Source of the DNA: Marvinbryantia formatexigens | GTDB lineage: Bacteria; Bacillota; Clostridia; Oscillospirales; Ruminococcaceae | DNA: 64,000 bases | NCBI GenBank assembly: GCA_021771035.1 | Contig: JAETPU010000008.1 | Location: 1 to 64,000, forward strand | Direction: 5' to 3' | In this document: positions 54,280 to 63,778 of the stretch, piece by piece | How the letters are laid out: the number at the start of each line of letters is the position of its first letter | How positions within the stretch are numbered: position 1 is the first letter of the stretch | Notes under the pieces: generated by a model | The model's database searches: none | What the model was told of the DNA's origin: nothing | Seen by the model: the letters and a program-made list of their open reading frames with translations, nothing else | Position numbers and translations under genes: made by a program

Positions 54280-54831
54280 TTAATCTTCGTCCCCGCCTTT
54301 TCTGCGGTAGACGGTAATTTTCGCCTTGCCGTAGCGGTGGGGCTTGCCCATTACAAAATCCCCCACCTGTTCCGGCAGTTCTTCATTGCGCTGGGTTTCA
54401 CAGAGAATGATCCCGTTTTCCGACATTCTGAGCGCCACCTCGGGCAACACCTGCTGCATCAGCCCCGTCTCATAGGGAGGATCCAAAAAGGCAATATCAA
54501 AATTCTCCCGGCACCCCCGCAGAAAACTCAGCGCGTCCATAGACACCACTGTGGAACGCTCCCTGAGCTTTGCCTTGAGCAGATTCTCCCGGATGCACTC
54601 CTGGGCCTGTCGGCCCTGATCCACAAAATATGCCTTCTTTGCCCCGCGGCTGAGTGCCTCCAGGCCCATCTGGCCGCTGCCTGCAAAGAGATCCAGAAAC
54701 ACAGCGCCCTCCAACTCAAAATGAACCATGGAGAACACCGCCTCCTTGGTCATCTCAGAGGTTGGACGGGTATCCAGCCCCTCGGGTGTCCTCAGCCGGA
54801 CTCCCCGGGCCTGTCCTGTAATAATTCTCAT
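54280..54831 (-). CDS. rsmD: 16S rRNA (guanine(966)-N2)-methyltransferase
   Basis: Methylates G966 of 16S rRNA with S-adenosylmethionine. The 183-aa protein begins MRIITGQARGVRL, with VFLDLFAGSGQMGLEALSRGA as the SAM site and the catalytic IAFLDPPYE. I choose the second ATG (54831), where the conserved sequence starts. The 400-bp gap to uvrC (54832-55235) contains a TATAAT at minus-strand 55104-55099 but no convincing -35. Confidence 0.95.
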   Translation of the reverse strand: MRIITGQARGVRLRTPEGLDTRPTSEMTKEAVFSMVHFELEGAVFLDLFAGSGQMGLEALSRGAKKAYFVDQGRQAQECIRENLLKAKLRERSTVVSMDALSFLRGCRENFDIAFLDPPYETGLMQQVLPEVALRMSENGIILCETQRNEELPEQVGDFVMGKPHRYGKAKITVYRRKGGDED

Positions 54832-55235
54832 ACTCGAACCCAAACCTTTCTTCTATCTCCATAGGCTCAAGCCCGCACCATGAGGCCCCAGCCTGTCTTT
54901 CAGCAATTGGGTAAACTATTAATACACCGGCAGAAAACCCACAGCCTGCCGCTTTAAAAAAGCCGGATGCCCTGGGCGGGAGGCCTTCTTCCAGATAACA
55001 CCGCGTTATTCTTGCTTGAGGCGCCACAAAAATGCGCAAGGACTTCCCACGCTGTTTTTTGCGCGCAGCTAAACCAGTCCTGATGGCTTCCGTTTTTTAT
55101 TATACCAACTCAAAGGGCTAAAATATAGTCTTTTCCCTGAATTTTTCTCTCTCAGCCTCTGGTTTTCCCCCCGCTGGCAAGGATCTTCCCCTTTTCCCGG
55201 CAGAGTGTTCCATGCCGCCGCGTCTTTCTGCCGCC

Positions 55236-57089
55236 TTAACTGTTCTGCTCCTGGGCATCCTGCGTATGCAGATATCGATACAGATTTTCGGCGCTGGCCG
55301 TATTCATTCCCGGAGCCTGACGCAGAGTATCCGCATCCGCCTCCCGAATCGCCTTGATGGTCTTAAAATGCTTCATCAGGTTCTTGGCCCGGGTGGCCCC
55401 GATGCCCTCCACCTGGATAAGGGCAGACTCAAAGGAGGTCTTGGAGTGCTTATTCTTGGAATATCCGATGGTAAAGCGGTGCACCTCGTCCTGGATCGTG
55501 GAGACCAGCGTAAACGCCGACCGGGTGGACTGGATGGAAATTTCCGCCCCGTCCGAAGTGATGGCTCTGGTGCGGTGCCGGTCATCCTTCACCATGCCGA
55601 ACACCGGAATGGAAAAGCCCATTCCCCGCACCAGGGGCTCCACTGTGGAAACATGGCCCTTGCCGCCGTCCAGCAGGATTAAATCCGGAAGCCTGCCAAA
55701 GCTGCTGCCGGTGTCCTTTTCCTCATAGTACCGCTTCAGGCGGCGTTCCAGGACCTCCTGCATACAGGCGTAGTCATCCGGGGAGGAGACTGAACGGATG
55801 GAAAACTTTTTATAGGCGCTCTTGAGCGGCCTCCCGTTTTCAAACACCACCATGCCGCCCACAATGGTGGCCGAACCGATATTGGAGATGTCGTAGGCCT
55901 CGATATAGCTGGGGGTATAGCCAAGTCCCAGCAGGCGCGCCAGCTCGTCCAGCGCCGCCACCTCCCGGCCTGTGCGCGCCGTCTCGTGGGAGAGGCGCTG
56001 GGCCGCGTTGTGATAGGCCATCTGCACCAGCTGGAGCTGCTCCCCCTTTTGCGGAATATGCAGCACCACCCGGCGGCCTGCCCGCTCACTGAGATACCGC
56101 TCAACCAGCTCGAAGTCCTCAAAGCCGCTGTCCAGATAGATATTTTTCGGAATTTCGGTTCTCTGGGAATAGTAGCGCAGGATAAAATCGGAGCGAAAGC
56201 CCTCCAGATCCTGGATTTCCCCAAACAGATAATCCTGCTTGTCCACCAGGCGCTGGCTGCGGTACTGAATCACCACCGCGCACACCGTATCCCCGCTCTG
56301 GGCAAAGGCGATAATATCCTGCTCCGGAACCCTGGAAAAGATCACCTTCTGATGGGAGGAAATTTTCTCGATGGCCTGAATCCGGTCCCGGTACCGGGCG
56401 GCCTTCTCGAACTCCATGGCCTGGGCCGCCTGTTCCATACGCCCTTTGAGCATCTCCAAGGTATCCTGGGTGGAACCCCGCATAAAATCCATGGCGTTGG
56501 AAACCGCCTCCATATAGTCCTCCTGGCGGATTTTTCCCTGGCAGGGCGCCATACACTGCTTGATGTAGTAGTTCAGGCACGGCCTTCCCCGGCGAAAATC
56601 CTGAGGAAATTTTTTGCTGCAGGTGGGCAGCTGGAACACCTTGTTGACCTCATCCACTGTCTGGCTCACCACAAAGGAGCTGGTGTAGGGCCCCAGATAG
56701 GTGGAACCGTCCTCGATGCGCTGCTTGACCGCAGTAATTTTACTCCAGGGCCCCGGGGAAACCCGGACATAGTGGTACCCCTTGTCGTCCTTGAGCAAAA
56801 TATTGTACTTGGGGCTGTGCTCCTTGATAAGGCTGCACTCCAGCACCAGAGCCTCAAATTCGCTCTCGGTAACGATGTAATCGAAGTCATAGACATGGCT
56901 GACCATCTTATACACCTTGGGCTCGTGCTTCTCCACACTGCGAAAATAGCTGGAAACCCTGTTTTTTAAGGCCTTGGCCTTTCCCACATAAATAATGGTC
57001 CCGCCCTGATCCCGCATCAGGTAGACCCCCGGCTCCAACGGCAGCTTGCGCACCTTTTCCCTTAAATAGTCCAGCCTTGGATTGTCCAT
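55236..57089 (-). CDS. uvrC: Excinuclease ABC subunit C
   Basis: Makes both incisions in nucleotide excision repair with UvrA and UvrB. The 617-aa protein has the GIY-YIG nuclease (PGVYLMRDQGGTIIYVGKAK, residues 20-40), a cysteine cluster (CLNYYIKQCMAPCQG), the UVR/UvrB-binding motif (about 200-235), the RNase H-like 3'-incision domain (IEAYDISNIGSATIVGGMVVF), and C-terminal helix-hairpin-helix motifs (VEGIGATRAKNLMKHF). It is full length. Confidence 0.98.
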   Translation of the reverse strand: MDNPRLDYLREKVRKLPLEPGVYLMRDQGGTIIYVGKAKALKNRVSSYFRSVEKHEPKVYKMVSHVYDFDYIVTESEFEALVLECSLIKEHSPKYNILLKDDKGYHYVRVSPGPWSKITAVKQRIEDGSTYLGPYTSSFVVSQTVDEVNKVFQLPTCSKKFPQDFRRGRPCLNYYIKQCMAPCQGKIRQEDYMEAVSNAMDFMRGSTQDTLEMLKGRMEQAAQAMEFEKAARYRDRIQAIEKISSHQKVIFSRVPEQDIIAFAQSGDTVCAVVIQYRSQRLVDKQDYLFGEIQDLEGFRSDFILRYYSQRTEIPKNIYLDSGFEDFELVERYLSERAGRRVVLHIPQKGEQLQLVQMAYHNAAQRLSHETARTGREVAALDELARLLGLGYTPSYIEAYDISNIGSATIVGGMVVFENGRPLKSAYKKFSIRSVSSPDDYACMQEVLERRLKRYYEEKDTGSSFGRLPDLILLDGGKGHVSTVEPLVRGMGFSIPVFGMVKDDRHRTRAITSDGAEISIQSTRSAFTLVSTIQDEVHRFTIGYSKNKHSKTSFESALIQVEGIGATRAKNLMKHFKTIKAIREADADTLRQAPGMNTASAENLYRYLHTQDAQEQNS

Positions 57090-57534
57090 CGGCGCCTCCC
57101 CCTTTCCCTGAATTCGTTTTCCCTCAAGCTCGCAGGGCGTTTCCCCGCCTCTCGGGCCAGAGCCCTGCGGCCCATCTGAAAGGCCGTCCCTCCCGGCCAG
57201 CGCTTACCGCAAGTACCGCCGGACACTGGGCAGCGCGTCAAGCGGGCGGCTCCTGATATCCGTCTCAACCTTTCGCGCCACAACGCCTGCTTACAGCCTG
57301 TAAATGGGAAACCCCTCAATTGCAATTATTTTCTGCTGTTACAGTTGCCGCCTTTCCCGCATGACGGGGACTCTGCCGCGTCAGGGTCTTCCGGCCCGGC
57401 AGACCCCGGGAACGCCCCGACATATGGCGGCCCATCCCCATATGGGAACGCCGCCCCGGCACAAAGCCCATTATGAAACAGAAAAGGTGTATCGCACAAT
57501 ACGATACACCCTCTCAAAGTACAAAAAACAAGTC
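57090..57534. other. Intergenic region with ptsH terminator
   Basis: About 440 bases; open frames lack ribosome sites. The minus-strand stem GGTGTATCG-7 nt-CGATACACC (57486-57494 with 57502-57510) followed by TTTTC ends ptsH transcription. Confidence 0.65.
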
Positions 57535-57798
57535 TTATTCGGCGAAGCCGGACTCCACCAGGGCAATCAGGCCCTCAACAGCCTGCTGCTCGTCAGCGCC
57601 GTCTGCAATCACCCGAATGGTGGTGCCGCCTACAATTCCCAGGGACAGAACTCCCAGAAGGCTCTTTGCATTGACTCTGCGCTCTTCCTTCTCGACCCAG
57701 ATAGAGGATTTAAACTCATTTGCTTTCTGAATGAAAAAAGTCGCCGGACGTGCATGCAACCCAACCTGATTTTGAACTGTAACTTCTTTTACAAACAT
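57535..57798 (-). CDS. ptsH: HPr, phosphocarrier protein of the PTS
   Basis: An 87-aa phosphocarrier. H15 in GLHARPATFF accepts the phosphate from enzyme I. S46 in VNAKSLLGVLSLGI is the HPr-kinase target used in Firmicutes catabolite repression; both residues being present means it is HPr, not Crh. It has its own promoter and terminator; no ptsI is adjacent. Confidence 0.97.
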   Translation of the reverse strand: MFVKEVTVQNQVGLHARPATFFIQKANEFKSSIWVEKEERRVNAKSLLGVLSLGIVGGTTIRVIADGADEQQAVEGLIALVESGFAE

Positions 57799-57938
57799 AC
57801 TTTCATACTCTCCCGTTCATACTGTTTTCAGTTTCAATCGCAGCGGGCACGCTCGCTCCGCTCATGTCTACATCATACAAGCTTTCAGAACTCTGCGGCC
57901 GGCATCAAATAAAACTCGCAAAAAACCAGCCTGCCTTT

Positions 57939-57967
57939 ATTATAAACACTCCCCTGGCATCCGTCAA
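57939..57967 (-). promoter_or_regulatory. Promoter of ptsH
   Basis: Minus-strand TTGACG (57967-57962), 17-nt spacer, TATAAT (57944-57939); leader of about 135 nt. Confidence 0.88.
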
Positions 57968-58085
57968 GGAGATGCCCGCCGATCCGGCGAAATTCTGCTT
58001 GTTTTCCAGATAAACCAAAATTAAAGGAAGTCTATTTATGCTTTTTCACTACAAAGTTTTACACATCCTATACAGGCTGTCCCCT

Positions 58086-58850
58086 CTAGTTTTCCCCGTC
58101 AGGCCGCGGATCATTCCCTTTTTCCAAAGCGGAACGCACTAAGAATTTCCGGTCCTCCTGGGTGAGCGGGGCGGTGGTGAGCATATCCGGGCGCTTTTGG
58201 CGCGTACGCAGAAGGGACTGTTCCCTACGCCAGCGCACAATGTTGGCGTGGTGCCCGCTGAGCAGCACCGGCGGCACCTCCCTTGCGTGCCATACGGCCG
58301 GGCGCGTATACTGGGGGTGTTCCAAAAGCCCGGAATAGTGGCTTTCATCCTCAAAGCATTCGTCCGCGGCCAGCACACCGTCACACAGCCGGGATACCGC
58401 ATCCGTCACCACCAGGGCCCCAAGTTCCCCGCCGGTGAGTACATAATCCCCAATGGAAATTTCCTCATCCACAATTTCCTGGATCACCCGTTCGTCCACA
58501 CCCTCATAGTGTCCGCAGAGGAGCAGCAGGTTCTCATGCTGCAAAAACTCCCTGGCCGTCTGCTGGCGGAACACCCGGCCCTGCGGGGAAAGATACACCA
58601 CATAGGGCTGGCCGCCGATTTGCCGGCATACCCCCTCATAGCATCGAAAAATCGGGTCGGCCTGCATCACCATGCCATGGGAGCCGCCATAGGGGGCATC
58701 GTCCACCCTGGCCTGCCTATTCAGGGTATAGTCCCGGATGTTGTGGCAGTGGATATCCAAAAATCCGGATCGGCGCGCACGCCCGATGATGCTCTCGCTG
58801 AGCACCGCCTCGCACATTCCCACAAACAGCGTTGCAATGTCAATTCTCAT
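58086..58850 (-). CDS. trmD: tRNA (guanine(37)-N1)-methyltransferase
   Basis: Methylates G37 of tRNAs, preventing +1 frameshifting. The 254-aa SPOUT enzyme starts MRIDIATLF and shows the trefoil-knot motifs [20 protein letters not shown], and [17 protein letters not shown], then the tRNA-contacting [22 protein letters not shown] 58850 overlaps the end of rimM. rplS, which normally follows trmD, is not here. Confidence 0.97.
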   Translation of the reverse strand: MRIDIATLFVGMCEAVLSESIIGRARRSGFLDIHCHNIRDYTLNRQARVDDAPYGGSHGMVMQADPIFRCYEGVCRQIGGQPYVVYLSPQGRVFRQQTAREFLQHENLLLLCGHYEGVDERVIQEIVDEEISIGDYVLTGGELGALVVTDAVSRLCDGVLAADECFEDESHYSGLLEHPQYTRPAVWHAREVPPVLLSGHHANIVRWRREQSLLRTRQKRPDMLTTAPLTQEDRKFLVRSALEKGNDPRPDGEN

Positions 58851-59355
58851 CGTCAAATAACCCCGCCAGCGGACGGATCCTCATCACGCCGCTTTCAATA
58901 TCAGTCTCAATCACCACATCCCGGATGGCCGGAATCAGGCGGATTTTCCCATCTGCAAAGCGGATATGGTATACATCGTTTGCGCCGGTCTGGGAAACCT
59001 CGGTGAGAATCCCGTATTCCCTGCCGTCGTCCGCGTCGATCACCCGCATATCCAGCAGATCCTGGACAAAATAGTCCCCTTCCTCCAGGGAAACATCCTC
59101 CCGGTTTAAATAGAGGATTTTTCCCCGCAGCGCCACGGCGGCGTCCATATCGTCCACGCCCTTGAGCTTTAAAAGCACCATGTTTTTCTGCACCCTGATG
59201 CTCTCAGGCGTCACCTCTTTGGCGCCCTTCTCCAGGTATAGGCGCCGCAGCTGCAAAAATTCCTGGGGGCTGTCACACCAGGGCTCCACCTTGACTTCTC
59301 CCCGCACGCCGTGGGTGGTGACAATTTTCCCAGTCTCCAAAAACTGTTTTTTCAC
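58840..59355 (-). CDS. rimM: 16S rRNA processing protein
   Basis: Assists maturation of the 30S head with S19. The 171-aa protein has the N-terminal barrel ([19 protein letters not shown]) and the C-terminal PRC-barrel ([30 protein letters not shown]). I choose GTG 59355, 9 nt after GGAGG, over the longer frame from 59424. It overlaps trmD by 11 nt. Confidence 0.94.
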   Translation of the reverse strand: MKKQFLETGKIVTTHGVRGEVKVEPWCDSPQEFLQLRRLYLEKGAKEVTPESIRVQKNMVLLKLKGVDDMDAAVALRGKILYLNREDVSLEEGDYFVQDLLDMRVIDADDGREYGILTEVSQTGANDVYHIRFADGKIRLIPAIRDVVIETDIESGVMRIRPLAGLFDDEN

Positions 59356-59733
59356 GCGAATGTTTCCTCCTGTCTGCCGGGCCGGCTCCGGGAGCATCTC
59401 AAACAAAAAGCTGACAGGTTCCATGAGTAACGCGCCTGTTTTCCAGCGTTATCTGCTGTGGTGCCTGTCTGGGGGAGCCCCGGATTGAGTTTTTCTGTTT
59501 AAAATTCGGTTAAAAGGCCATATGGCCGATATTCGCCAGGCCGGAAGGCCGGCTCCGCCTGCCGGCACGGTACAAGCCGGGCCCGTACCTCTCCTCAACG
59601 GTATTGTTCCCTGAAATGGGGGCTTCTTCTATATCATCACTCGGGAAAGCTCATTTTCTCTTATAATGCTCCCCGGAGCAAGAAAAAACAGGGCAGCCGC
59701 CGCTTCCCTGTTTCGAATCTCTTTTCATTGGAC
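59356..59733. other. Gap between khpA and rimM with terminator
   Basis: About 380 bases that interrupt the usual tight khpA-rimM linkage. A minus-strand hairpin AAACAGGG/CCCTGTTT (59713-59706 with 59693-59686) followed by T ends khpA transcription. rimM-trmD therefore probably has its own promoter, which I could not place. Confidence 0.65.
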
Positions 59734-59967
59734 TCAGTCGATTTCCACGGCGATTTTCGAATCGGAACGGCTGGCAACCGCACGCATCACAGTCCGCAGC
59801 GCCTTGGCGATGCGCCCCTGCTTGCCAATCACACGGCCCATATCCTCCTGCGCCACATGAAGATGGTAGACAATCGTTCCATCCTCTGCCGGTGCATCTA
59901 CCGTCACATTAACTGCATCCTTGTTTTCCACCAGGCCTTTGGCAATGGTGATAAGCAGATTTTCCAT
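59734..59967 (-). CDS. khpA: KH-domain RNA-binding protein
   Basis: A 77-aa protein with a single type-II KH domain. The nucleic-acid loop GRVIGKQGRIAKALRTVMRAV (GxxG = GKQG) is clear. KhpA works with KhpB as a global RNA chaperone in Firmicutes. It sits between rpsP and rimM as usual. Confidence 0.95.
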   Translation of the reverse strand: MENLLITIAKGLVENKDAVNVTVDAPAEDGTIVYHLHVAQEDMGRVIGKQGRIAKALRTVMRAVASRSDSKIAVEID

Positions 59968-60019
59968 GTGTTACTCCCTCAAATTGGGGGGACGCGGCTG
60001 ACGCTGGAAAACGGATAAA

Positions 60020-60051
60020 CCTGTAAAATCCCATCAAAGAGACTTTACAGG
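60020..60051 (-). terminator. Weak hairpin between rpsP and khpA
   Basis: 8-bp CCTGTAAA stem with a 16-nt loop, followed by TTTAT on the minus strand. It may lower expression of the downstream genes. Confidence 0.5.
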
Positions 60052-60085
60052 CATAAACCGAAACAAGCCAATTTCCGCGATTCCC

Positions 60086-60331
60086 TTATTTTGCCTCGTT
60101 TGCTTTTTTCAGAAGAGCTTTCACAGTGTCGGTGGGCTGAGCGCCGTTGGCCATCCACTTCTGAACCTTCTCCTCGTCAATCTGGAAAACGGTGGGCTCC
60201 TTGGTGGGATCGTAAATACCGATCTCCTCGATGAATCTTCCGTTTCTCGGATATCTGGAATCTGCAACAACTACGCGATAGAAAGGAGCCTTCTTGGCAC
60301 CCATGCGGCGAAGTCTAATCTTAACTGCCAT
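60086..60331 (-). CDS. rpsP: 30S ribosomal protein S16
   Basis: An 81-aa ribosomal protein with the invariant start [26 protein letters not shown] and [11 protein letters not shown]. It is encoded 81 nt after ffh, in the standard SRP/rpsP order. Confidence 0.98.
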   Translation of the reverse strand: MAVKIRLRRMGAKKAPFYRVVVADSRYPRNGRFIEEIGIYDPTKEPTVFQIDEEKVQKWMANGAQPTDTVKALLKKANEAK

Positions 60332-60412
60332 GTATCGTCACCTCCTGTTTTTCTGATTCCTATATAGTTCCATCGCAGAATACCACCGGGGCATCCCGCG
60401 CGGATCCCAAAT

Positions 60413-61762
60413 TTAAAAGGGCATATTGGGGGGCATCATCGGCATCCGCTTGGAACGCTTGGAACGGCCCATATTCCCAAACTGCTTCATCATCTTCTGC
60501 ATCTGCTCAAACTGCCGCAGAAGCCGGTTGACATCCTCCACTCTGGTACCGCTTCCAGCGGCAATCCGCCGTTTGCGGGAGGGATTAATCACGGAGGGCT
60601 TTGCCCGTTCCCGGGGCGTCATGGAATTGATGAGGGCTTCCACCTTTTTCAATTCCTTTTCCCCCTGCTGGGCATCCTCGTCCTTAATTTTATTGGAAAC
60701 TCCCGGAATCATCCCCAACACCTGCTGGAGCGGCCCCATCTTTCGGATTTGCTGCATATTCTCCAGCAAATCGTTGAGGTCAAAGGAGTTTTCTTTCATC
60801 TTCTGGGCCAGCGCCACAGCCTGCTTTTCATCATACTGGGTCTGCGCCTTTTCAATCAGGGTAAGCACATCGCCCATTCCCAGAATCCTGGAGGCCATGC
60901 GATCCGGATAGAAAGGTTCCAGCTCATCGAGTTTTTCACCGGTACCCACAAATTTGATGGGCTTCCCGGTAACCGCCCGAACGGAGAGCGCCGCACCGCC
61001 GCGGGTATCGCCGTCCAGCTTTGTGAGAATCACGCCGTCAATCCCCAACTTTTCATCGAAGGTTTTGGCCACGTTTACCGCGTCCTGACCGGTCATAGCG
61101 TCGATGGTGAGCAGAATCTCATGGGGCGACACCGCCTGTTTAATCTCATGGAGCTCCTCCATGAGGGCCTCGTCGATGTGCAGGCGCCCGGCAGTATCCA
61201 AAATCAGGATATCATAGCCGTAATCCCGTGCGTAGCCAACCGCCTTGGAGGCAATTTCCACCGGAGAGATGGTCCCCATCTCAAACACCGGAACGTCTAC
61301 CTGAGAACCCACCACCTGCAGCTGGGTAATTGCCGCCGGGCGGTAAACGTCACAGGCCGCCAGCATGGGTCGGCGTCCCTGGCTTTTCAGGTATTTGGCC
61401 AATTTTGCCGCGTGGGTGGTTTTACCGGCACCCTGCAGGCCGCACATCATCACAATGGTGGGGATTTTTGAGGAAAACTGCAGCTTTGCCTGAGACTGTC
61501 CCATCAGCTCCGTCAGTTCGTCGCTGACAATCTTAATCACCATCTGTGCCGGGGTCAAACTCTCCAGCACGTTGTTGCCTACAGCCTTCTCGGTTACGGA
61601 TTTAATAAAATCCTTGGCAACCTTGTAGTTGACATCTGCCTCCAAAAGGGCCAGGCGAACCTCACGCATGGCCTCGCGGACATCCGCCTCGCTGAGCTTG
61701 CCCTTGGAACGCAGCCTTTTAAACGCCGCGGAAAGCTTGTCTGAGAGCCCTTCAAAAGCCAT
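60413..61762 (-). CDS. ffh: Signal recognition particle GTPase
   Basis: SRP54 homologue that targets nascent membrane and secreted proteins. The 449-aa protein has the NG domain (GLQGAGKTTHAAKLA P-loop, DTAGRLHIDE, TKLDGDTRGGAALSV) and the methionine-rich M domain (MQQIRKMGPLQQVLGMIPG; GSGTRVEDVNRLLRQFEQMQKMM). ATG 61762 (MAFEGLSDKL) follows GGGGAGG. It lies just downstream of ylxM. Confidence 0.98.
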   Translation of the reverse strand: MAFEGLSDKLSAAFKRLRSKGKLSEADVREAMREVRLALLEADVNYKVAKDFIKSVTEKAVGNNVLESLTPAQMVIKIVSDELTELMGQSQAKLQFSSKIPTIVMMCGLQGAGKTTHAAKLAKYLKSQGRRPMLAACDVYRPAAITQLQVVGSQVDVPVFEMGTISPVEIASKAVGYARDYGYDILILDTAGRLHIDEALMEELHEIKQAVSPHEILLTIDAMTGQDAVNVAKTFDEKLGIDGVILTKLDGDTRGGAALSVRAVTGKPIKFVGTGEKLDELEPFYPDRMASRILGMGDVLTLIEKAQTQYDEKQAVALAQKMKENSFDLNDLLENMQQIRKMGPLQQVLGMIPGVSNKIKDEDAQQGEKELKKVEALINSMTPRERAKPSVINPSRKRRIAAGSGTRVEDVNRLLRQFEQMQKMMKQFGNMGRSKRSKRMPMMPPNMPF

Positions 61763-61827
61763 TGGGTTTTCCTCCCCTTTCTCTATCAAAAATCAAGTAT
61801 TCTGTTCTGTCAGGCGCCTGGCAAAGG

Positions 61828-62199
61828 TTACTCCTCCAAGTGCGCGGCGCATTCGATAATTTCCCTGGCGCACTGGCTGACCTGCGGAGAAAAGCAGTAC
61901 CGCTCATTGTGCTCCAGTATCGTCTGAGAAAGCTCCGTGATACGCTGTGCCTGGCGCTGGATGCGCCCCATGCGGGCCACCAGCCCCAGCTTTTCCTCCA
62001 TCTCAAAGAGAATCGCCTCTCCCCGCTTGATGGAGTCCCGCACACCCTGTCGGGTGATAGAACCGGTATTTTGGGCTATCTCCGCCAGGGAGAGATCCTC
62101 GTCATAGTACAGTTCCAATACCTCGCGCTGCTTGTCTGTAAGCAGCTGGCCGTAAAAATCCAGCAGAACGACAACGTCCAGGTTTTTTCCCGCAGCCAT
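61828..62199 (-). CDS. ylxM: YlxM/p13-like SRP-associated HTH protein
   Basis: A 123-aa protein with a sigma-70 region-4-like HTH (LLTDKQREVLELYYDEDLSLAEIAQNTGSITRQGVRDSIKRGEAIL, residues about 20-65) and a helical tail. YlxM stimulates SRP function in Firmicutes. ATG 62199 follows GGGGAGG; the longer frame from 62226 has no such site. It is the first gene of the operon. Confidence 0.92.
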   Translation of the reverse strand: MAAGKNLDVVVLLDFYGQLLTDKQREVLELYYDEDLSLAEIAQNTGSITRQGVRDSIKRGEAILFEMEEKLGLVARMGRIQRQAQRITELSQTILEHNERYCFSPQVSQCAREIIECAAHLEE

Positions 62200-62247
62200 T
62201 CTCTCAGCCTCCCCGACAAACCGCAAGCAGCCTTCTCGAATGACTTT

Positions 62248-62276
62248 ATTATACCGGATAACCCGCAGTGTGTCAA
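62248..62276 (-). promoter_or_regulatory. Promoter of the ylxM-ffh-rpsP operon
   Basis: Minus-strand TTGACA (62276-62271), 17-nt spacer, TATAAT (62253-62248), a full consensus, about 48 nt before ylxM. Confidence 0.93.
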
Positions 62277-62422
62277 GTAAATTTCTTTACACTCTCAGCC
62301 AAATGTTGCTCCCATCCGGGGCCGCACTTTGTGCGATTGGCCCTAAACACCCGGCCGGAGGCCCGCCGTGCAGATATCCTCTGCGCGCTTTTCCAGTCCC
62401 CCTCGCGGCGCCATAAGAGCAT

Positions 62423-62472
62423 GGGCCTCTCCCTTTCAAAATAGGCCTATTTCTTTCAAACAGGAGAGGCCC
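62423..62472. other. Palindrome downstream of the VOC gene
   Basis: Outer arms GGGCCTCTCC (62423-62432) with 62463-62472 enclose an inner AAATAGGCCTATTT palindrome. Nine bases after the VOC stop; possibly a terminator, but T-tracts are weak. Confidence 0.5.
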
Positions 62473-62481
62473 AAACCTCTT

Positions 62482-62946
62482 TTATTCCTCAAGCAGGGAT
62501 TCCAAATCCTTTAAGGAAACATCCATCCGCTTGGAGATCTCCTCCATTGAAAGCCCCGCGTCCTGGAAGCGGCGAATCACCATCTTCATGCACTCGCCTA
62601 CCTCAATCAGGTGCCCGTCCGGGTCGTAAAAACGGACCACCCGCTGGCCCCAGCTGTGCTCCACCACATTCCCCAGCCACTGGATTTCCTGGTGGCTTCT
62701 GAGTTTTTTGAGAAAACTGTCAAAATCCTCCTCTTCAAAGCACAGCTCCATATTATGGGACCGGTTCTGAACCCGGTCCTGGGATATTCCCACCAGCCAG
62801 CCAAATTCCTGCTGAAGGGCAATCCCACAGGAAAAGGCAACGTTGATGCCGTAGTCCTGGCACACCTGCAGGCCGAACAGCTCCTCATAAAAGGCCCTGG
62901 AACGGGCAATATCGCTTACGGAGATTACGGTACATGAATACTTCAT
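62482..62946 (-). CDS. VOC/glyoxalase-family protein with C-terminal HTH-like tail
   Basis: A 154-aa protein. Residues about 1-118 form a vicinal-oxygen-chelate fold (TVISVSDIARSRAFYEELFG at the start; VVRFYDPDGHLIEVGE with the late metal glutamate). Residues about 120-154 (FQDAGLSMEEISKRMDVSLKDLESLL) look like a small HTH and are an unusual extension. Relatives act on glyoxal adducts, fosfomycin or bleomycin, or bind ligands; the function is not predictable. GGAAGGGAGC precedes the ATG. Confidence 0.85.
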   Translation of the reverse strand: MKYSCTVISVSDIARSRAFYEELFGLQVCQDYGINVAFSCGIALQQEFGWLVGISQDRVQNRSHNMELCFEEEDFDSFLKKLRSHQEIQWLGNVVEHSWGQRVVRFYDPDGHLIEVGECMKMVIRRFQDAGLSMEEISKRMDVSLKDLESLLEE

Positions 62947-63595
62947 CGTTTTTTGCTCCCTTCCCTGTTACAGACTGGGCGCGCGCTGAGGCCCCCTGTG
63001 AGAGATCTCCCGGGATGCCGCAAAGCCCTTGAGCCCAGCTATCGTTTCATTGTTGCGGACACAGGATCCCGCCGGACATGAGCTCCCTAACAGCACAGCG
63101 CACCATCCCGGCTCCCGGGCCGATAGCGCAGATACCGCCAGCCAAGCCAGGCTGCGGGGCGCTTCCCTAAAACCGGCGATTCCCCGCGGCACTGCGCTTG
63201 CGCACACCCGGATGCCGCCAGCGCCCCAGCGGGGAATGATTTTGCCATTGGGTTTTCCTGCTGCCGTCCCCAGCGGCCGCACCCGAAGACGGCCCTCTAT
63301 TCCCACTCCATGGACACAGGACAGCCGTGCCTTCACCGGCAGGCAAAACCGCAAGATATCCACGTTCCCATGAATATTGCTGTGCAATATCCCAAACCAG
63401 CCGGGATATTTTTCGCTTTGGCGGCAGCCAAACACCCGCCATGCCTTGGGGCCGGTGAGCGAAACTCCCGAATCCCCTGTGAGGACTGCAAACTCATGGT
63501 TATATGAATATTGTAGCATATCCGCAAGGCCAATGCCATCCTTTGGAACGCACAACGCCAATTCTAAATTTTACAGCGCTTTTGCCTCTTCAGGA
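62947..63595. other. Intergenic region before the transaldolase gene
   Basis: About 650 bases. A long minus-strand frame (62968-63561) has no recognisable protein character or ribosome site and is not called. Nothing else was identified. Confidence 0.5.
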
Positions 63596-63624
63596 TTGAC
63601 AATAAGCGTTCAGACGGCTACAAT
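63596..63624 (+). promoter_or_regulatory. Promoter of the transaldolase-type gene
   Basis: TTGACA (63596-63601), 17-nt spacer, TACAAT (63619-63624); leader of about 150 nt with a TTCGTG/CACGAA hairpin. Confidence 0.88.
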
Positions 63625-63778
63625 AAAGACAGTTATTGGCAGCCAATCTGTCAGTTTGTTCTGGTTTTCTCCGTCAGAAATGAAAAGGCGGGGATCTCCG
63701 GATTTTTCTTCTCCCGGTTCGTGCTCGTGCACGAAGCCTGTCACCACCATCTTCTCAAATTTGCAAGGAGGAACCGTT

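Noticed and set aside
62968-63561. 197-codon minus-strand frame upstream of the VOC gene
   Set aside because: The composition is Gly/Arg/Ser/Pro-rich without secondary-structure pattern or ribosome site; judged noncoding.
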